Notes under the pieces: generated by a model | The model's input: only the letters and a program-made list of their open reading frames with translations | Told to the model about the DNA's origin: nothing | The model's database searches: none | Translations under genes and position numbers: made by a program | Source of the DNA: Plantibacter sp. ME-Dv--P-122b | Lineage (GTDB): Bacteria; Actinomycetota; Actinomycetes; Actinomycetales; Microbacteriaceae | Length of the DNA: 64,000 nt | Assembly: GCF_030209375.1 (NCBI RefSeq) | Contig: NZ_JARVSC010000003.1 | Span: 868,001-932,000 of the forward strand | Direction of reading: 5' to 3' | Shown here: positions 50,532-59,068 of the stretch, one piece after another | Layout: every line of letters begins with the position of its first letter | How positions within the stretch are numbered: the stretch's first letter is position 1

Positions 50532-51215
50532 CTAGCGTGCTGCGGAGGTCGCCCAGGTGTCGCGGATGAGGTCGGGCAGCAGGCGCATGTCGTCGAAGAC
50601 GTGGGTGCCGTCGCCGACGAGGCGCTCGGCGGGCGTCATGCCACCGGCGTAGGCGTACACCGTCATGCCGGCCGCGCGGGCAGCCAGGACGCCGACGACG
50701 CTGTCCTCGACGACCGCGCACCGCTCGGGCGCGGTGTCGAAGTCGGCGGCGGCGTGGAGGAAGAGGTCGGGTGCGGGCTTGCCCACGGCGACGTCGGTCG
50801 CGCTGAAGATGCGACCGTCGAAGCGGTCGTGGATACCGACCTGCCCGAGGTTGCGGACGACGTCGTGCAGCATCCCGTTCGAGGCGACGCAGAGCGGCAC
50901 CCCGGTCGCCGCGATGCCGTCGAGGGCGTCGACCACCCCGTCGACCGCTTCGAGCTCGCGCTCGCAGATGCCGCGGAACATGTCGCTCCAGCGCTGGATC
51001 CAGTCGGCCTCGAGCGGCTTCCCGAGGCGCTGCTCGACGAGCGTCGCGTAGGTCTCGAGCGAGGCGCCGACGAAGAGCTCCCGCACCTCAGCCTCGGTGT
51101 AGTCGCCGCCGACCTCGTTGAGCAGCTGCAGGTTCACCCGGACGGAGATGCGTTCCGTGTCGACGAGCGTGCCGTCGCAGTCGAAGATGACGAGGTCCGG
51201 ATAGTCGACTGGCAT
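50532..51215 (-). CDS. HAD-superfamily hydrolase
   Basis: A 227-residue phosphatase. Motif I is FDCDGTLVDTE with nucleophile Asp12 and Asp14; motif II is CVASNG; the lysine is in VGKPAPDLFL; motif IV is VVEDSVVGVLAA. The small helical cap between 20 and 90 puts it with beta-phosphoglucomutase/phosphatase-like HADs. Substrate unknown. ATG set by TAGGCT 6 nt upstream. Confidence 0.93.
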   Translation of the reverse strand: MPVDYPDLVIFDCDGTLVDTERISVRVNLQLLNEVGGDYTEAEVRELFVGASLETYATLVEQRLGKPLEADWIQRWSDMFRGICERELEAVDGVVDALDGIAATGVPLCVASNGMLHDVVRNLGQVGIHDRFDGRIFSATDVAVGKPAPDLFLHAAADFDTAPERCAVVEDSVVGVLAARAAGMTVYAYAGGMTPAERLVGDGTHVFDDMRLLPDLIRDTWATSAAR

Positions 51216-51221
51216 GCTCCG

Positions 51222-51227
51222 AGCCTA
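51222..51227 (-). promoter_or_regulatory. -10 hexamer TAGGCT for the HAD gene
   Basis: Minus-strand TAGGCT, CGGAGC, ATG. Confidence 0.6.
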
Positions 51228-51295
51228 AACGACCCCGCCTGCGGCGTGGCCGTGTGCCATCCGGCGGTGACCTGCCACGACGGCCGGCGCGGCGG

Positions 51296-52573
51296 TCAGC
51301 GGGACGCGCGGACACCCTGTCGCTGCCAGGTGACGACCATGCGTCGCGCATACTGGGTCGCGGCGACGAAGTGGCCGAGCAGTCCGAGGAGGATCGCGAC
51401 GAAGCCGACGCCGCCGAACACCCGGTAGAGCGCCGACGCCGGATCCCCGCCGCCGAGCGCGAGGCCGGTGAGCAGCGCGAAGAAGCCGACGAAGAGGAAC
51501 ACCGTCCGGATCTTGCCCGCGATGCTCACCGGCACCTCGGGCGTCCCTCGGAACGCGACGACGGCGACGAACGCGAGCAGGAGGTCGGGGACGATCATGA
51601 CCACGAACACCTGCCACGGGATGATCTGCGCGATGGCGAACGACGCGGCGACCACGACCACGGTCAGCCGGTCGGCGACCCCGTCGAGCCAGGTGCCGAG
51701 TGCGGACACCGTGCCCATGCGGCGCGCGATCTGCCCGTCGGCGACGTCGCTCAGGAACACGACCGCGCCGACGACGAGTGCAGCCCAGTAAGCCCCGGTG
51801 ATCACGAGGGCGGCGAAGACCGGGAGCAGGACGATACGTCCCGCCGTGATCGCGTTCGGCAGGTTCTTCCAGTCGTCGTCGGAGAACAACTGCGTCCGGA
51901 GGCGCGCGAGCGGCGTCTTCTCGTGCAGCGTCACCGGGATCATCGCCTCATCGCCGGGGATCGCGGCACCACGGCGGAATCGGGCGATCGCGATGACCGT
52001 CACCACCACGACGAGCGCGAACAGCAGCACCCAGCCGGTGGCACCGAGGTACTGGCGGACGGTGTCGAGTGTGGCGCGGACGAGGGAGCCGACCCCGACG
52101 TAGACAGCGGACCAGAGGAGGGAGCCCAGCACGGACGCCGCGAGGAACGACCGGTAGGGCACGCGGGCGACCCCGGCGGCGGTGGGGGTCAGGCACCGGA
52201 GCACGGGGACGAGCCGCGTGAGGAAGACGGCCTGGGCTCCACGTCGCTCGAGCGCCTCGACCGCGCGGTCCCAGCCGTCGACGCCGAGACGCCGGACGAT
52301 GGCCGAGTCACGGAGGCGACCACCGGAACGACGACCGATGAGGTAGCCGAGCTGGTCACCGAACGATCCGCCGAGGGCGACAGCGAGGAACAGCACGAGG
52401 GCACCGGGGGCGGAGTCGAGCATGGCCGCGAGGAGGAGCACCGCCGGTTCACCGGGGACCACGAGGCCGAGCCAGAGGCCGGACTCGGCGGTCGTGAACA
52501 GGAGCCCGAGGAGCCAGATCAGCGGATCGGGCAGCGCCGTCGCGGCGTCGTTCACCCACCCGATGATGTCCAC
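51296..52573 (-). CDS. DedA - CDP-alcohol phosphatidyltransferase fusion
   Basis: A 425-residue membrane protein in two parts. The N-terminal DedA domain (about 10-200) has PGEPAVLLLAAMLDS, FLTRLVPVLRCLTPTAAGVA and PYRSFLAASVLGSLLW. The C-terminal domain (about 235-415) has a full CDP-alcohol transferase motif: D276, D279, G280, A283, R284, G293, D297 and D301 (SDVADGQIARRMGT then GTWLDGVADR). DedA proteins flip or move lipids; CDP-alcohol transferases make phospholipid head groups. The joined pair suggests synthesis coupled to transport of one lipid. GTG start follows GGGGA; TAGACT lies at 52628. Confidence 0.9.
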   Translation of the reverse strand: MDIIGWVNDAATALPDPLIWLLGLLFTTAESGLWLGLVVPGEPAVLLLAAMLDSAPGALVLFLAVALGGSFGDQLGYLIGRRSGGRLRDSAIVRRLGVDGWDRAVEALERRGAQAVFLTRLVPVLRCLTPTAAGVARVPYRSFLAASVLGSLLWSAVYVGVGSLVRATLDTVRQYLGATGWVLLFALVVVVTVIAIARFRRGAAIPGDEAMIPVTLHEKTPLARLRTQLFSDDDWKNLPNAITAGRIVLLPVFAALVITGAYWAALVVGAVVFLSDVADGQIARRMGTVSALGTWLDGVADRLTVVVVAASFAIAQIIPWQVFVVMIVPDLLLAFVAVVAFRGTPEVPVSIAGKIRTVFLFVGFFALLTGLALGGGDPASALYRVFGGVGFVAILLGLLGHFVAATQYARRMVVTWQRQGVRASR

Positions 52574-52627
52574 GGATCCCCGTTCAGCAGTGCGAGCCGC
52601 ACTCCTGGGTGGGGCGCGGCTCGCCCA

Positions 52628-52633
52628 AGTCTA
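52628..52633 (-). promoter_or_regulatory. -10 hexamer TAGACT for the DedA fusion
   Basis: Minus-strand TAGACT, implying a leader of about 50 nt with the Shine-Dalgarno GGGGA. Confidence 0.45.
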
Positions 52634-52677
52634 CGGACGAGCCGAGCCCTCCCCTCCCCGAGGAGTCGTTCAAACGG

Positions 52678-54927
52678 TCATTCGCCGGACAGCTCGTCCC
52701 GATTCGCGCGTCGACGACGCAGGACGGCAGCGGTGACCACACCTGCGGCACCGAGCACGAAGAGCGCCCCGGCCGCGACGATCCACGGCATCGCGTCCGC
52801 ACCGGTCGAGGGCAGACGACCCGAGTTGCCCGGAACGGCCGGGTCGCTCGGGTTCGCCGACGGCACGGGTACGACGGCGTCGGCAACGAGGACGAAGGCC
52901 GGCACCGAGACCACGGAACCGTCTGCAGCGACGACCACGGTCGCCGTCGTGGCACCCTCAGCCGTGTAGCCCTCCGGCACCGTCACGGACACCTCGTAGG
53001 AGCCTGGCGCGAGGCCGTCGAGGTCGTAGGCACCGTCGGCGTCCGTCGTGACGTCGACCGGGCCGGCCGGGGTCTCGACGGTCACGGTCACGTCCGCGAT
53101 CGGTGCACCGGCGTCCGTCTCGACCGTTCCGGTGAGGCCGCCGAGGACGGCGTCGGCGACGAGCACGAAGGTGGGCACCGTCTGGACCGCGCCGTCCGTA
53201 CCGACGACGACGGTGGCGGTCGTGGCGCCACCCGCGGGCACGGAGTACCCGGCCGGGACGGTCAGCGTGACCTCGTAGCTGCCCGGCGCCAGATCGGCGA
53301 GCCCGTAGGAGCCCTCGGCCGTCGTGGTCAGGGCGACCGGGCCACCCGGCGTCGTCACCGTGACCGTCGCTGCGGGAACGGGGGCGTCGTCGTCCGTCCG
53401 AACGTCGCCGATGACGGTGCCGAGCCGAGCGAGCTCGAAGTCGACCGCGTCGAGATCGGTGCCGGCGAGCTCCTCCTCCCGGGTGGCCGATCCGGACACG
53501 ACGTACCCCTCCGGGGCGACGACCGAGACCTCGTAGGCACCCGCGGGCAGGAGTGGGAAGCGATAGGAACCGTCAGCGGCCGTGACCGTGCGCTCGACGC
53601 CGTTCGGGCCGTCGACGCTCACGGTGACGCCGGCCACACCGACGCCGCCGGACGTGATCACCCCACCGAGACTGGGGTTCGCGACGAGCACGAAGTCCTG
53701 CTCGGTGATGGGTGTCTCGCTGCCGACCGGCACGGTGAACGATGCCGGGGCGGTCTGCACCGCGTAGCCCTCGGGCGGCGTGATGACGACCGTGTGGTCA
53801 CCGACCGGCACGGTGTCGAAGAGGTAGTTCCCGTCAGTGTCGGTGGTGACGCTGCCGACACCGACGATGGTGACGGTGGCACCGACGATCGGGACGCCGT
53901 CGGTGTCGAGCGCGGTCCCGGACACGGCGACGGGCACGATGTCACGGACGGTGAAGTCCGCGACGGCATCGCCGGTCGTGAGGTCGGCACCGACTCGTGA
54001 GGCGGTATCCGCGATCTTCCCGGCCGGCGGGACGAGCTGCACGGTGTAGCCGTCGGTCGCGAAGTAGCCGGCGAAGGTGTACGCGCCGCCACCGGCGGTC
54101 GTGGTCGACGCCACCACCCGACCGTCGCGGTCGATGAGCCGGACGCCGACACCGTCCAACGGGCCCGTGGTCTGGTCGGTCACGGTGCCGGTCACGTCGC
54201 GCGCGAGGGAAGCGAACCAGGTCTGGTAAACCGGCGCGCCCGACCGCTGCCGGAAGGAGAAGGTGAGGCTGGAGATCGGGGCGGACGGCTCGAACCACCC
54301 CGCTGCGCCGGCGGTGTCCTGGGCGGCGGCGTTACCGCGTAACACCTGCGTCGTCGGGTCCCAGCTCGGGACGTCGGTCGCCGAACCTGTGCAGGAGGGC
54401 TTGCCGGTGAGGGCGGGGTCGCAGTAATTGAACCCACCGTTGAAGCCGAGTTCGTCCGCGGAGAGCGGGGTGCCGTCCGGACCGATCGCCGTCACCTCGA
54501 CCTGGTCGGCGTCGATGTCACCGAGGACGAAGGTCCAGCCTGACGGCGGTGTCGGCGTCGCGAAGGAGTAGGTCGTGGTCGAGGGCGACGCCGCGTTGTT
54601 CGCCTTCGGCCGGAGGTTGAGGTAGGGCTGATCACGGCTGCTGCCGTACTTGGCGCCGACCGGGGTCGACGCCGCCAGCCAGGTCGAGGCGCCGGAGATG
54701 ACGCCGACGCCACCACCGCCGACCGAGTCGCTCGTCAACGCTGCGGTGAGGGCGGGTTGACCGGCCAGGGTCATGGTGCCCTGGTACGACCCCGATGCAC
54801 CGGAGAATGTGGGCCACGTCGCCCAGCTCGAGGTGGTCGCGGCGGAGGCCGCCGGGACGGCTGCGGTGAGGGCGAGCGCGGAGGCTCCGAGCAGGGCGAG
54901 CACAGCGGCTCCGATGCGGCGGGACAT
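52678..54927 (-). CDS. LPSTG-anchored surface protein with five Cna-B-like repeats
   Basis: A 749-residue wall protein. Signal peptide MSRRIGAAVLALLGASALAL to about residue 30, a non-repetitive region to about 260, then five carboxypeptidase-regulatory or Cna-B-like modules. Each has a VxGxVTD-type start, ADGSY or AEGSY turn and a LAPGSYEVxVxVPxGY strand; the last two are nearly alike, including FVLVADAV. The C-terminus has LPSTG at about 705-709, a hydrophobic helix and an RRRR tail, a sortase signal. No sortase is in the window. ATG with TATCCT 7 nt upstream. It probably acts in surface contact or adhesion (inference). Confidence 0.88.
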   Translation of the reverse strand: MSRRIGAAVLALLGASALALTAAVPAASAATTSSWATWPTFSGASGSYQGTMTLAGQPALTAALTSDSVGGGGVGVISGASTWLAASTPVGAKYGSSRDQPYLNLRPKANNAASPSTTTYSFATPTPPSGWTFVLGDIDADQVEVTAIGPDGTPLSADELGFNGGFNYCDPALTGKPSCTGSATDVPSWDPTTQVLRGNAAAQDTAGAAGWFEPSAPISSLTFSFRQRSGAPVYQTWFASLARDVTGTVTDQTTGPLDGVGVRLIDRDGRVVASTTTAGGGAYTFAGYFATDGYTVQLVPPAGKIADTASRVGADLTTGDAVADFTVRDIVPVAVSGTALDTDGVPIVGATVTIVGVGSVTTDTDGNYLFDTVPVGDHTVVITPPEGYAVQTAPASFTVPVGSETPITEQDFVLVANPSLGGVITSGGVGVAGVTVSVDGPNGVERTVTAADGSYRFPLLPAGAYEVSVVAPEGYVVSGSATREEELAGTDLDAVDFELARLGTVIGDVRTDDDAPVPAATVTVTTPGGPVALTTTAEGSYGLADLAPGSYEVTLTVPAGYSVPAGGATTATVVVGTDGAVQTVPTFVLVADAVLGGLTGTVETDAGAPIADVTVTVETPAGPVDVTTDADGAYDLDGLAPGSYEVSVTVPEGYTAEGATTATVVVAADGSVVSVPAFVLVADAVVPVPSANPSDPAVPGNSGRLPSTGADAMPWIVAAGALFVLGAAGVVTAAVLRRRRANRDELSGE

Positions 54928-54934
54928 GGGCGAC

Positions 54935-54940
54935 AGGATA
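54935..54940 (-). promoter_or_regulatory. -10 hexamer TATCCT for the surface protein gene
   Basis: Minus-strand TATCCT with 7 nt to the ATG. Confidence 0.45.
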
Positions 54941-55132
54941 AACGCACAGCTGTCGCCTGCGGAACCCCTCTGTCCCGTTTCCGAGGGTCAGCCCGAACCG
55001 TGCTTCCGACGGCGACGGCACCGCAGACCCATGGATCGGACGCGCAGGATCATCCCGCGGGAGGACGGGAGATCGGGCCCACGGGCGACGCGCCCCCGCG
55101 GCGATCCGAGGAGGCTGGAACCATCAACCGAT

Positions 55133-55180
55133 CAGCTCCGCACCGTGCGGAGTCAGCTCCGCAGCCGCGGAGGAAGGAAC
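55133..55180 (+). promoter_or_regulatory. Alternating hairpins that cover the ribosome-binding site of the DUF4190 gene
   Basis: CTCCGCAC/GTGCGGAG is followed by CTCCGC/GCGGAG, whose right arm contains the GGAGG. The arms are interchangeable, so two alternate folds are possible. No known riboswitch class recognised in the 259-base leader region. Confidence 0.4.
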
Positions 55181-55186
55181 CAGCTC

Positions 55187-55636
55187 ATGTCCGCCTCAGC
55201 CACCACCGAGTCCACCACGATCTCGCCCGCCGAGGACGTGACCCTGGCAGACGCCCCGACCGAAGCGTTCGGGCCCGAACCGCTCACCCAGGCCACGGCC
55301 GTGCAGGAGGTCGCGCCGACCCAGCCGACGACCCCGCTACCCCTCGCACCCGCACCTGTTGCGACGGCCGCCGACCGCGAGAGTTCGACCCAGACCCTGT
55401 CGATCATCGCGTTCGCCCTGTCGATCGCCGCGGTCGTCGCCCCGTCGTTCGTGCTCCTGCCGATCGCCTCGCTCGTGCTCGGCATCATCGCGCTCGCCCG
55501 CAAGCCGAAGTCGAAGGGCTTCGCCCTCACCGCGGTCATCATCTCCGGCACCATGCTGGCGCTCGCCCTCATCGTCGCCGCCGGCGCAGCCCTGCTGCTC
55601 GGCGTGTCGGTGATCAGCAGCGGCTACGCCGGCTGA
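55187..55636 (+). CDS. DUF4190 family membrane protein
   Basis: A 149-residue protein. The first 65 residues are acidic and low in complexity (Ala, Thr, Pro). Two helices follow: TLSIIAFALSIAAVVAPSFV and FALTAVIISGTMLALALIVA, separated by GIIALARKPKSKG. This two-helix pattern with a conserved loop fits DUF4190. Function unknown. ATG at 55187 follows GGAGGAAGG; a long in-frame upstream reading is antisense to the surface protein and is rejected. Confidence 0.82.
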   Translation: MSASATTESTTISPAEDVTLADAPTEAFGPEPLTQATAVQEVAPTQPTTPLPLAPAPVATAADRESSTQTLSIIAFALSIAAVVAPSFVLLPIASLVLGIIALARKPKSKGFALTAVIISGTMLALALIVAAGAALLLGVSVISSGYAG

Positions 55637-55642
55637 CCCGGT

Positions 55643-55693
55643 CACCCACCCGATGCCCGTCCGCTCCTCGAGCGGGCGGGCATCGTGTGGGTG
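55643..55693. terminator. Strong nested terminator hairpin
   Basis: CACCCAC/GTGGGTG outer arms and CGATGCCCG/CGGGCATCG inner arms, with a further CCGCTC/GAGCGG tip; 7 bases after the DUF4190 stop. Confidence 0.8.
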
Positions 55694-55718
55694 ACTCCCC
55701 GACATCCGATCGGCCGTT

Positions 55719-55733
55719 GATTGTTACACAATC
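55719..55733. promoter_or_regulatory. GntR operator candidate
   Basis: Perfect inverted repeat GATTGT-TAC-ACAATC in front of the EamA-GntR operon. The TGTTACA centre is of the kind bound by FadR-like GntR proteins. Confidence 0.6.
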
Positions 55734-55751
55734 CTGCGGCAAGCTGTCCGC

Positions 55752-56726
55752 ATGCCCACTTCGCCCATGGAGATCCGGACGACCGGCAGCAGCACCGCCG
55801 CAGGGCGCCTGCCCGTCGCCGCCGCGATCCTCGCCGCCGTGTGTTTCGGGACGACGGGGACGGCCCACGCGCTCCTCCCGATCGAGGTGGGCTCGGTCGC
55901 GTTCGGCGCCGCCCGCATCGTCTTCGGCGGGGCGTTCCTCGTCCTGGTGTGGGCGGCGTTCGCCCGCCGCTCCGGGTCCAGGCGACCGCAACGACCACGC
56001 GCGGCGGAACTCGGGAGGCCCGCGCTCATCGTCGCCGTCGTCGTCGGCACGATCGGCGTCACCGCGTACCAGCCGTTCTTCTTCCTCGGCGTGGAGCGCA
56101 ACGGTGTCGCGATCGGAACCCTCACGGCACTCGGCTCCGCACCCGCCATCACCGGCCTCCTCGAATGGGCGATCCACCGCCGGCGCCCGAGCGGCCGCTG
56201 GTTCCTGGCCACGATCGTCGCCGCAGCCGGTGTCGCCGTCCTGTCCGGGGTGACGGGCGGTGGGATCGGAACCGTCTCGGTGGACGGGCTGCTCGCATCC
56301 GTCGGTGCCGGAGCCTCCTACGCCCTGTACACGCTCTGCAGCAAGGCGCTCATCGAGCACGGGTGGACGCCGCTCGGCACCATGGCGGCACTCTTCGGCG
56401 GAGCGGCGCTCGTCTCGGTGCCGATCCTCCTCACGACCGAGACCGCATGGATCCTCACCCTCCCCGGCGCCCTCGCGGTCGCGTGGCTCGCGCTCGTGAA
56501 CACGGTGGCGGGGTACCTGCTGTTCGGCTACGCGCTCGGTGGGCTGCCGGCGTCGCGGGTCGCGACGCTCACCCTCTTCGAACCCCTGACGGCGACGCTC
56601 CTCGGCATCCTGCTGCTCGGCGAGTCCTTCGGGCCGTCCACTGTCGTCGGTGCCGCGTTGCTCGTGACCGGACTCGCGATCCTCGTCGTACCGAAGCGCA
56701 TCGTCCGTCGCGAGGTCGCCCGATGA
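55752..56726 (+). CDS. EamA-family DMT transporter
   Basis: A 324-residue exporter or importer with ten helices in two EamA repeats. Typical stretches are GVTAYQPFFFLGVERNGVAI, GTLTALGSAPAITGLLEW and GLPASRVATLTLFEPLTATL with GILLLGE. These proteins often export amino acids or metabolites, but the cargo is open. It overlaps the GntR gene as ATGA, so the regulator is likely local. Confidence 0.93.
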   Translation: MPTSPMEIRTTGSSTAAGRLPVAAAILAAVCFGTTGTAHALLPIEVGSVAFGAARIVFGGAFLVLVWAAFARRSGSRRPQRPRAAELGRPALIVAVVVGTIGVTAYQPFFFLGVERNGVAIGTLTALGSAPAITGLLEWAIHRRRPSGRWFLATIVAAAGVAVLSGVTGGGIGTVSVDGLLASVGAGASYALYTLCSKALIEHGWTPLGTMAALFGGAALVSVPILLTTETAWILTLPGALAVAWLALVNTVAGYLLFGYALGGLPASRVATLTLFEPLTATLLGILLLGESFGPSTVVGAALLVTGLAILVVPKRIVRREVAR

Positions 56727-57361
56727 CCGCGGTCGACGCGGTCGCGGACGCGCTGCGGGAGGACATCCTCGACGGCCGGCTCGGCGCGGACGAGCCGTTG
56801 CGTGAGACCGCCCTCACCGCTCGGTTCGGCGTCAACCGGCATACCGTCCGGGCGGCGCTCCAGGCGCTCGCGGCGGAGCGCCTCGTGACGTTCGAGGCCT
56901 ACCGCGGGGCACGGGTGCGGTCGTTCAGCGACGCCGACGTGTTCGCCCTCATGGAGTACCGGACGGCGATCGAGGCCGAGGCGGTCCGGCTGCTGCGAAC
57001 GCGTGCGGAACCGTCGTCGCCCCCACCGGCCTCGATCATCGCGGCGAACGACAGTCTCCGACGCATCTGCATCGACCGACCCGGCGATCACCGCGCCATC
57101 GAGGTCGCGCACGCCGAGCTGCACCACACGATCGTCGCCGCGGCCCGGAGCCCTCGACTCAGCGAGGCGCACGCTGGACTGCTCGCCGAGCTCGGCCTGT
57201 TCATGGTGCAGCTCCGGAGCGTCCTGCCGCCCGAGGAACTCATCGACCAGCACGACCGGCTCATCCACGCGCTCAGCGGCGACCAGGGCGAGGCGGAGCT
57301 CCGCGCGCACCTCGCGCACTCGGCGGAGCAGCTCATCGCCCTCCGCCGGTCGACCCCTTGA
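56723..57361 (+). CDS. GntR-family (FadR-like) regulator
   Basis: A 212-residue regulator. The winged HTH has ALREDILDGRLGADEPLRET, ALTARFGVNRHTVRAALQAL and LVTFEAYRGARVRSF. The C-terminal all-helical FCD domain has the metal-ligand pattern in HAELHHTIVAAA and HDRLIHALSGDQGEAE. Coupled to the EamA gene; a palindrome at 55719 is a likely self-operator. Ligand unknown, perhaps an organic or amino acid moved by the transporter. Confidence 0.93.
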   Translation: MTAVDAVADALREDILDGRLGADEPLRETALTARFGVNRHTVRAALQALAAERLVTFEAYRGARVRSFSDADVFALMEYRTAIEAEAVRLLRTRAEPSSPPPASIIAANDSLRRICIDRPGDHRAIEVAHAELHHTIVAAARSPRLSEAHAGLLAELGLFMVQLRSVLPPEELIDQHDRLIHALSGDQGEAELRAHLAHSAEQLIALRRSTP

Positions 57362-57376
57362 GCCGCTCCTTCCGGT

Positions 57377-57395
57377 CTCTGAGCTTGTCGAAGGG
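57377..57395 (-). repeat. Single copy of the 19-bp element
   Basis: CTCTGAGCTTGTCGAAGGG, one mismatch to the consensus, followed by CGGTGACCGGGTTCGG. Convergent gap between the GntR and kinase genes. Confidence 0.85.
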
Positions 57396-57436
57396 CGCCT
57401 CGGTGACCGGGTTCGGCTCGGCGACAGGTCGGACCG

Positions 57437-59068
57437 TCAGCCTCGCGTCGAGGTGACCGCCTCCGGGCGCGACCCGGTGGCGTCGGCCACCGGTCGGACC
57501 GCGGGGTGCTCCTCGGACGGGCCCGACCACGGCAGGGTCACCGTGAACGTCGTGCCGGCGGGTGAGGAGGCGACCTCGATCGCTCCCTCGTGTCCCTCCG
57601 CAATCGACAGCGCGATCGCCAAGCCGAGGCCCGTGCTGCCGGCAGCACGGGAGCGCGACGAGTCCGCCCGGGCGAACCGGTCGAAGAGTTCGGGGAGGAA
57701 GGCCTCGTCGATGCCGGGTCCGTCGTCGGCGATCGTCAGCGAGGCGCGCTGCGGCTCGTCGCGACTCTTCGGTGCGCTGATGCGGGTGACCACGGAGGTG
57801 CCGGCCGGGGTGTGCACGGCGGCGTTCGACAGCAGGTTCACGACGAGCTGGTGCAGGCGCTCGCGGTCGCCGCGCACGATGATCGCGCGCTCCGGCACGT
57901 CGACCGACCAGTGGTGCGACGGCGCAGAGACGGCCGCGTCACTCACGGCGGCGGCGACGAGGTCGCTCAAGTCGACGTCGTCGAGGTGCAGGTCCTGCCC
58001 CTCGTCGAGCCGCGCCAGCAGGAGCAACTCGCTGACGAGCGAACTCATCCGGGTCGCCTCCGACTCGATGCGGGCGAGTGCGTGCTCCGTCATGGGCGGG
58101 AGGTTCTCGCTGTCCTGACGGGTGAGCTCGGCATAGCCCTGGATCGCGGCGAGCGGCGTCCGGAGTTCGTGGCTCGCGTCGGTGACGAACCGGCGCATGC
58201 GTTTGTCGGTCGCGGCTCGGACGGCGAGCGCGCGGTCGACGTGGTCGATGAGGCCGTTGAGCGCCTCGCCGACCTTGCCGATCTCCGTCCGAGGATCGGT
58301 GTCGGCCTGATCGACCCGCACGTCGATCCCGGTGTCGCCGCGCTCGAGTTGCAGCGTGGACACCTCCTCGGCAGCGGCGGCCACGCGCGACAACGGCCGG
58401 AGCCCGAGGCGCACCACGATGATCGCCCCGATGATGGTGACCGCGAGCGCGAGCACGGCGAGGATCGCGATGACGATCGCCTCCTGCTGCACGGCCGCCC
58501 GCGGGGTGGCGAGCGAGACGCCGGCCACGAGGGTCTCGCCGTCGCCGTGGTCGAGGAACTCGAGCCGGTAACCGCCGAGCGAACCCAACTCGATGTTCTG
58601 TCGCTCGGAGCTGTCCGCCGCGACGGCCTCCTCGATGAGCGCCTTCGTCCGCACGTCGAGCGCCGTCGCGTTGGACTGCGTGAAGCGTGCGGAGTCGACG
58701 ACCCCGCCGTCCGCGACGAGCGCGATGAGCGTCCCGGGCCCGTGACCGACGTAATCCACGAACGGCTTGACGTAGCCAGGCTCACCGCGCGTGGCGTCGG
58801 GGTCCACCACGACACCCGCACCCGCCTGCTGGTCGTGGAACTTCACGACGGAGTGCTCGAAGGCCTCCATCGATCCGGTGAGCTGGGTGTCGACGACGGC
58901 CGTGACCGACGCCTCGACCGTGACGATCGTGAGGATGCCCGACACCGCGAGCACCGCTGCGATGACCGCAGCGATGCCGGTCACGAGCCGTCGCTGGAGC
59001 GTCCACGGGTGCCGTCGGTTCGCCAGCGGCGCCGGCTCGCCCGCGGTCGGAACCGATGCGGTGCTCAT
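57437..59068 (-). CDS. OmpR-type sensor histidine kinase
   Basis: A 543-residue membrane kinase. Helix at about 30-53, extracytoplasmic region to about 190, second helix at about 190-212, HAMP, then FVTDASHELRTPLAAIQGYA with the phosphohistidine. The ATPase domain has LVVNLLSNAAVHTP (N-box), IADDGPGIDEAFLPELFDRF and STGLGLAIALSIAEGHEGAI. ATG overlaps the regulator stop as ATGA. The layout resembles the actinobacterial TrcS/PrrB-like kinases, but the signal is unknown. Confidence 0.94.
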   Translation of the reverse strand: MSTASVPTAGEPAPLANRRHPWTLQRRLVTGIAAVIAAVLAVSGILTIVTVEASVTAVVDTQLTGSMEAFEHSVVKFHDQQAGAGVVVDPDATRGEPGYVKPFVDYVGHGPGTLIALVADGGVVDSARFTQSNATALDVRTKALIEEAVAADSSERQNIELGSLGGYRLEFLDHGDGETLVAGVSLATPRAAVQQEAIVIAILAVLALAVTIIGAIIVVRLGLRPLSRVAAAAEEVSTLQLERGDTGIDVRVDQADTDPRTEIGKVGEALNGLIDHVDRALAVRAATDKRMRRFVTDASHELRTPLAAIQGYAELTRQDSENLPPMTEHALARIESEATRMSSLVSELLLLARLDEGQDLHLDDVDLSDLVAAAVSDAAVSAPSHHWSVDVPERAIIVRGDRERLHQLVVNLLSNAAVHTPAGTSVVTRISAPKSRDEPQRASLTIADDGPGIDEAFLPELFDRFARADSSRSRAAGSTGLGLAIALSIAEGHEGAIEVASSPAGTTFTVTLPWSGPSEEHPAVRPVADATGSRPEAVTSTRG

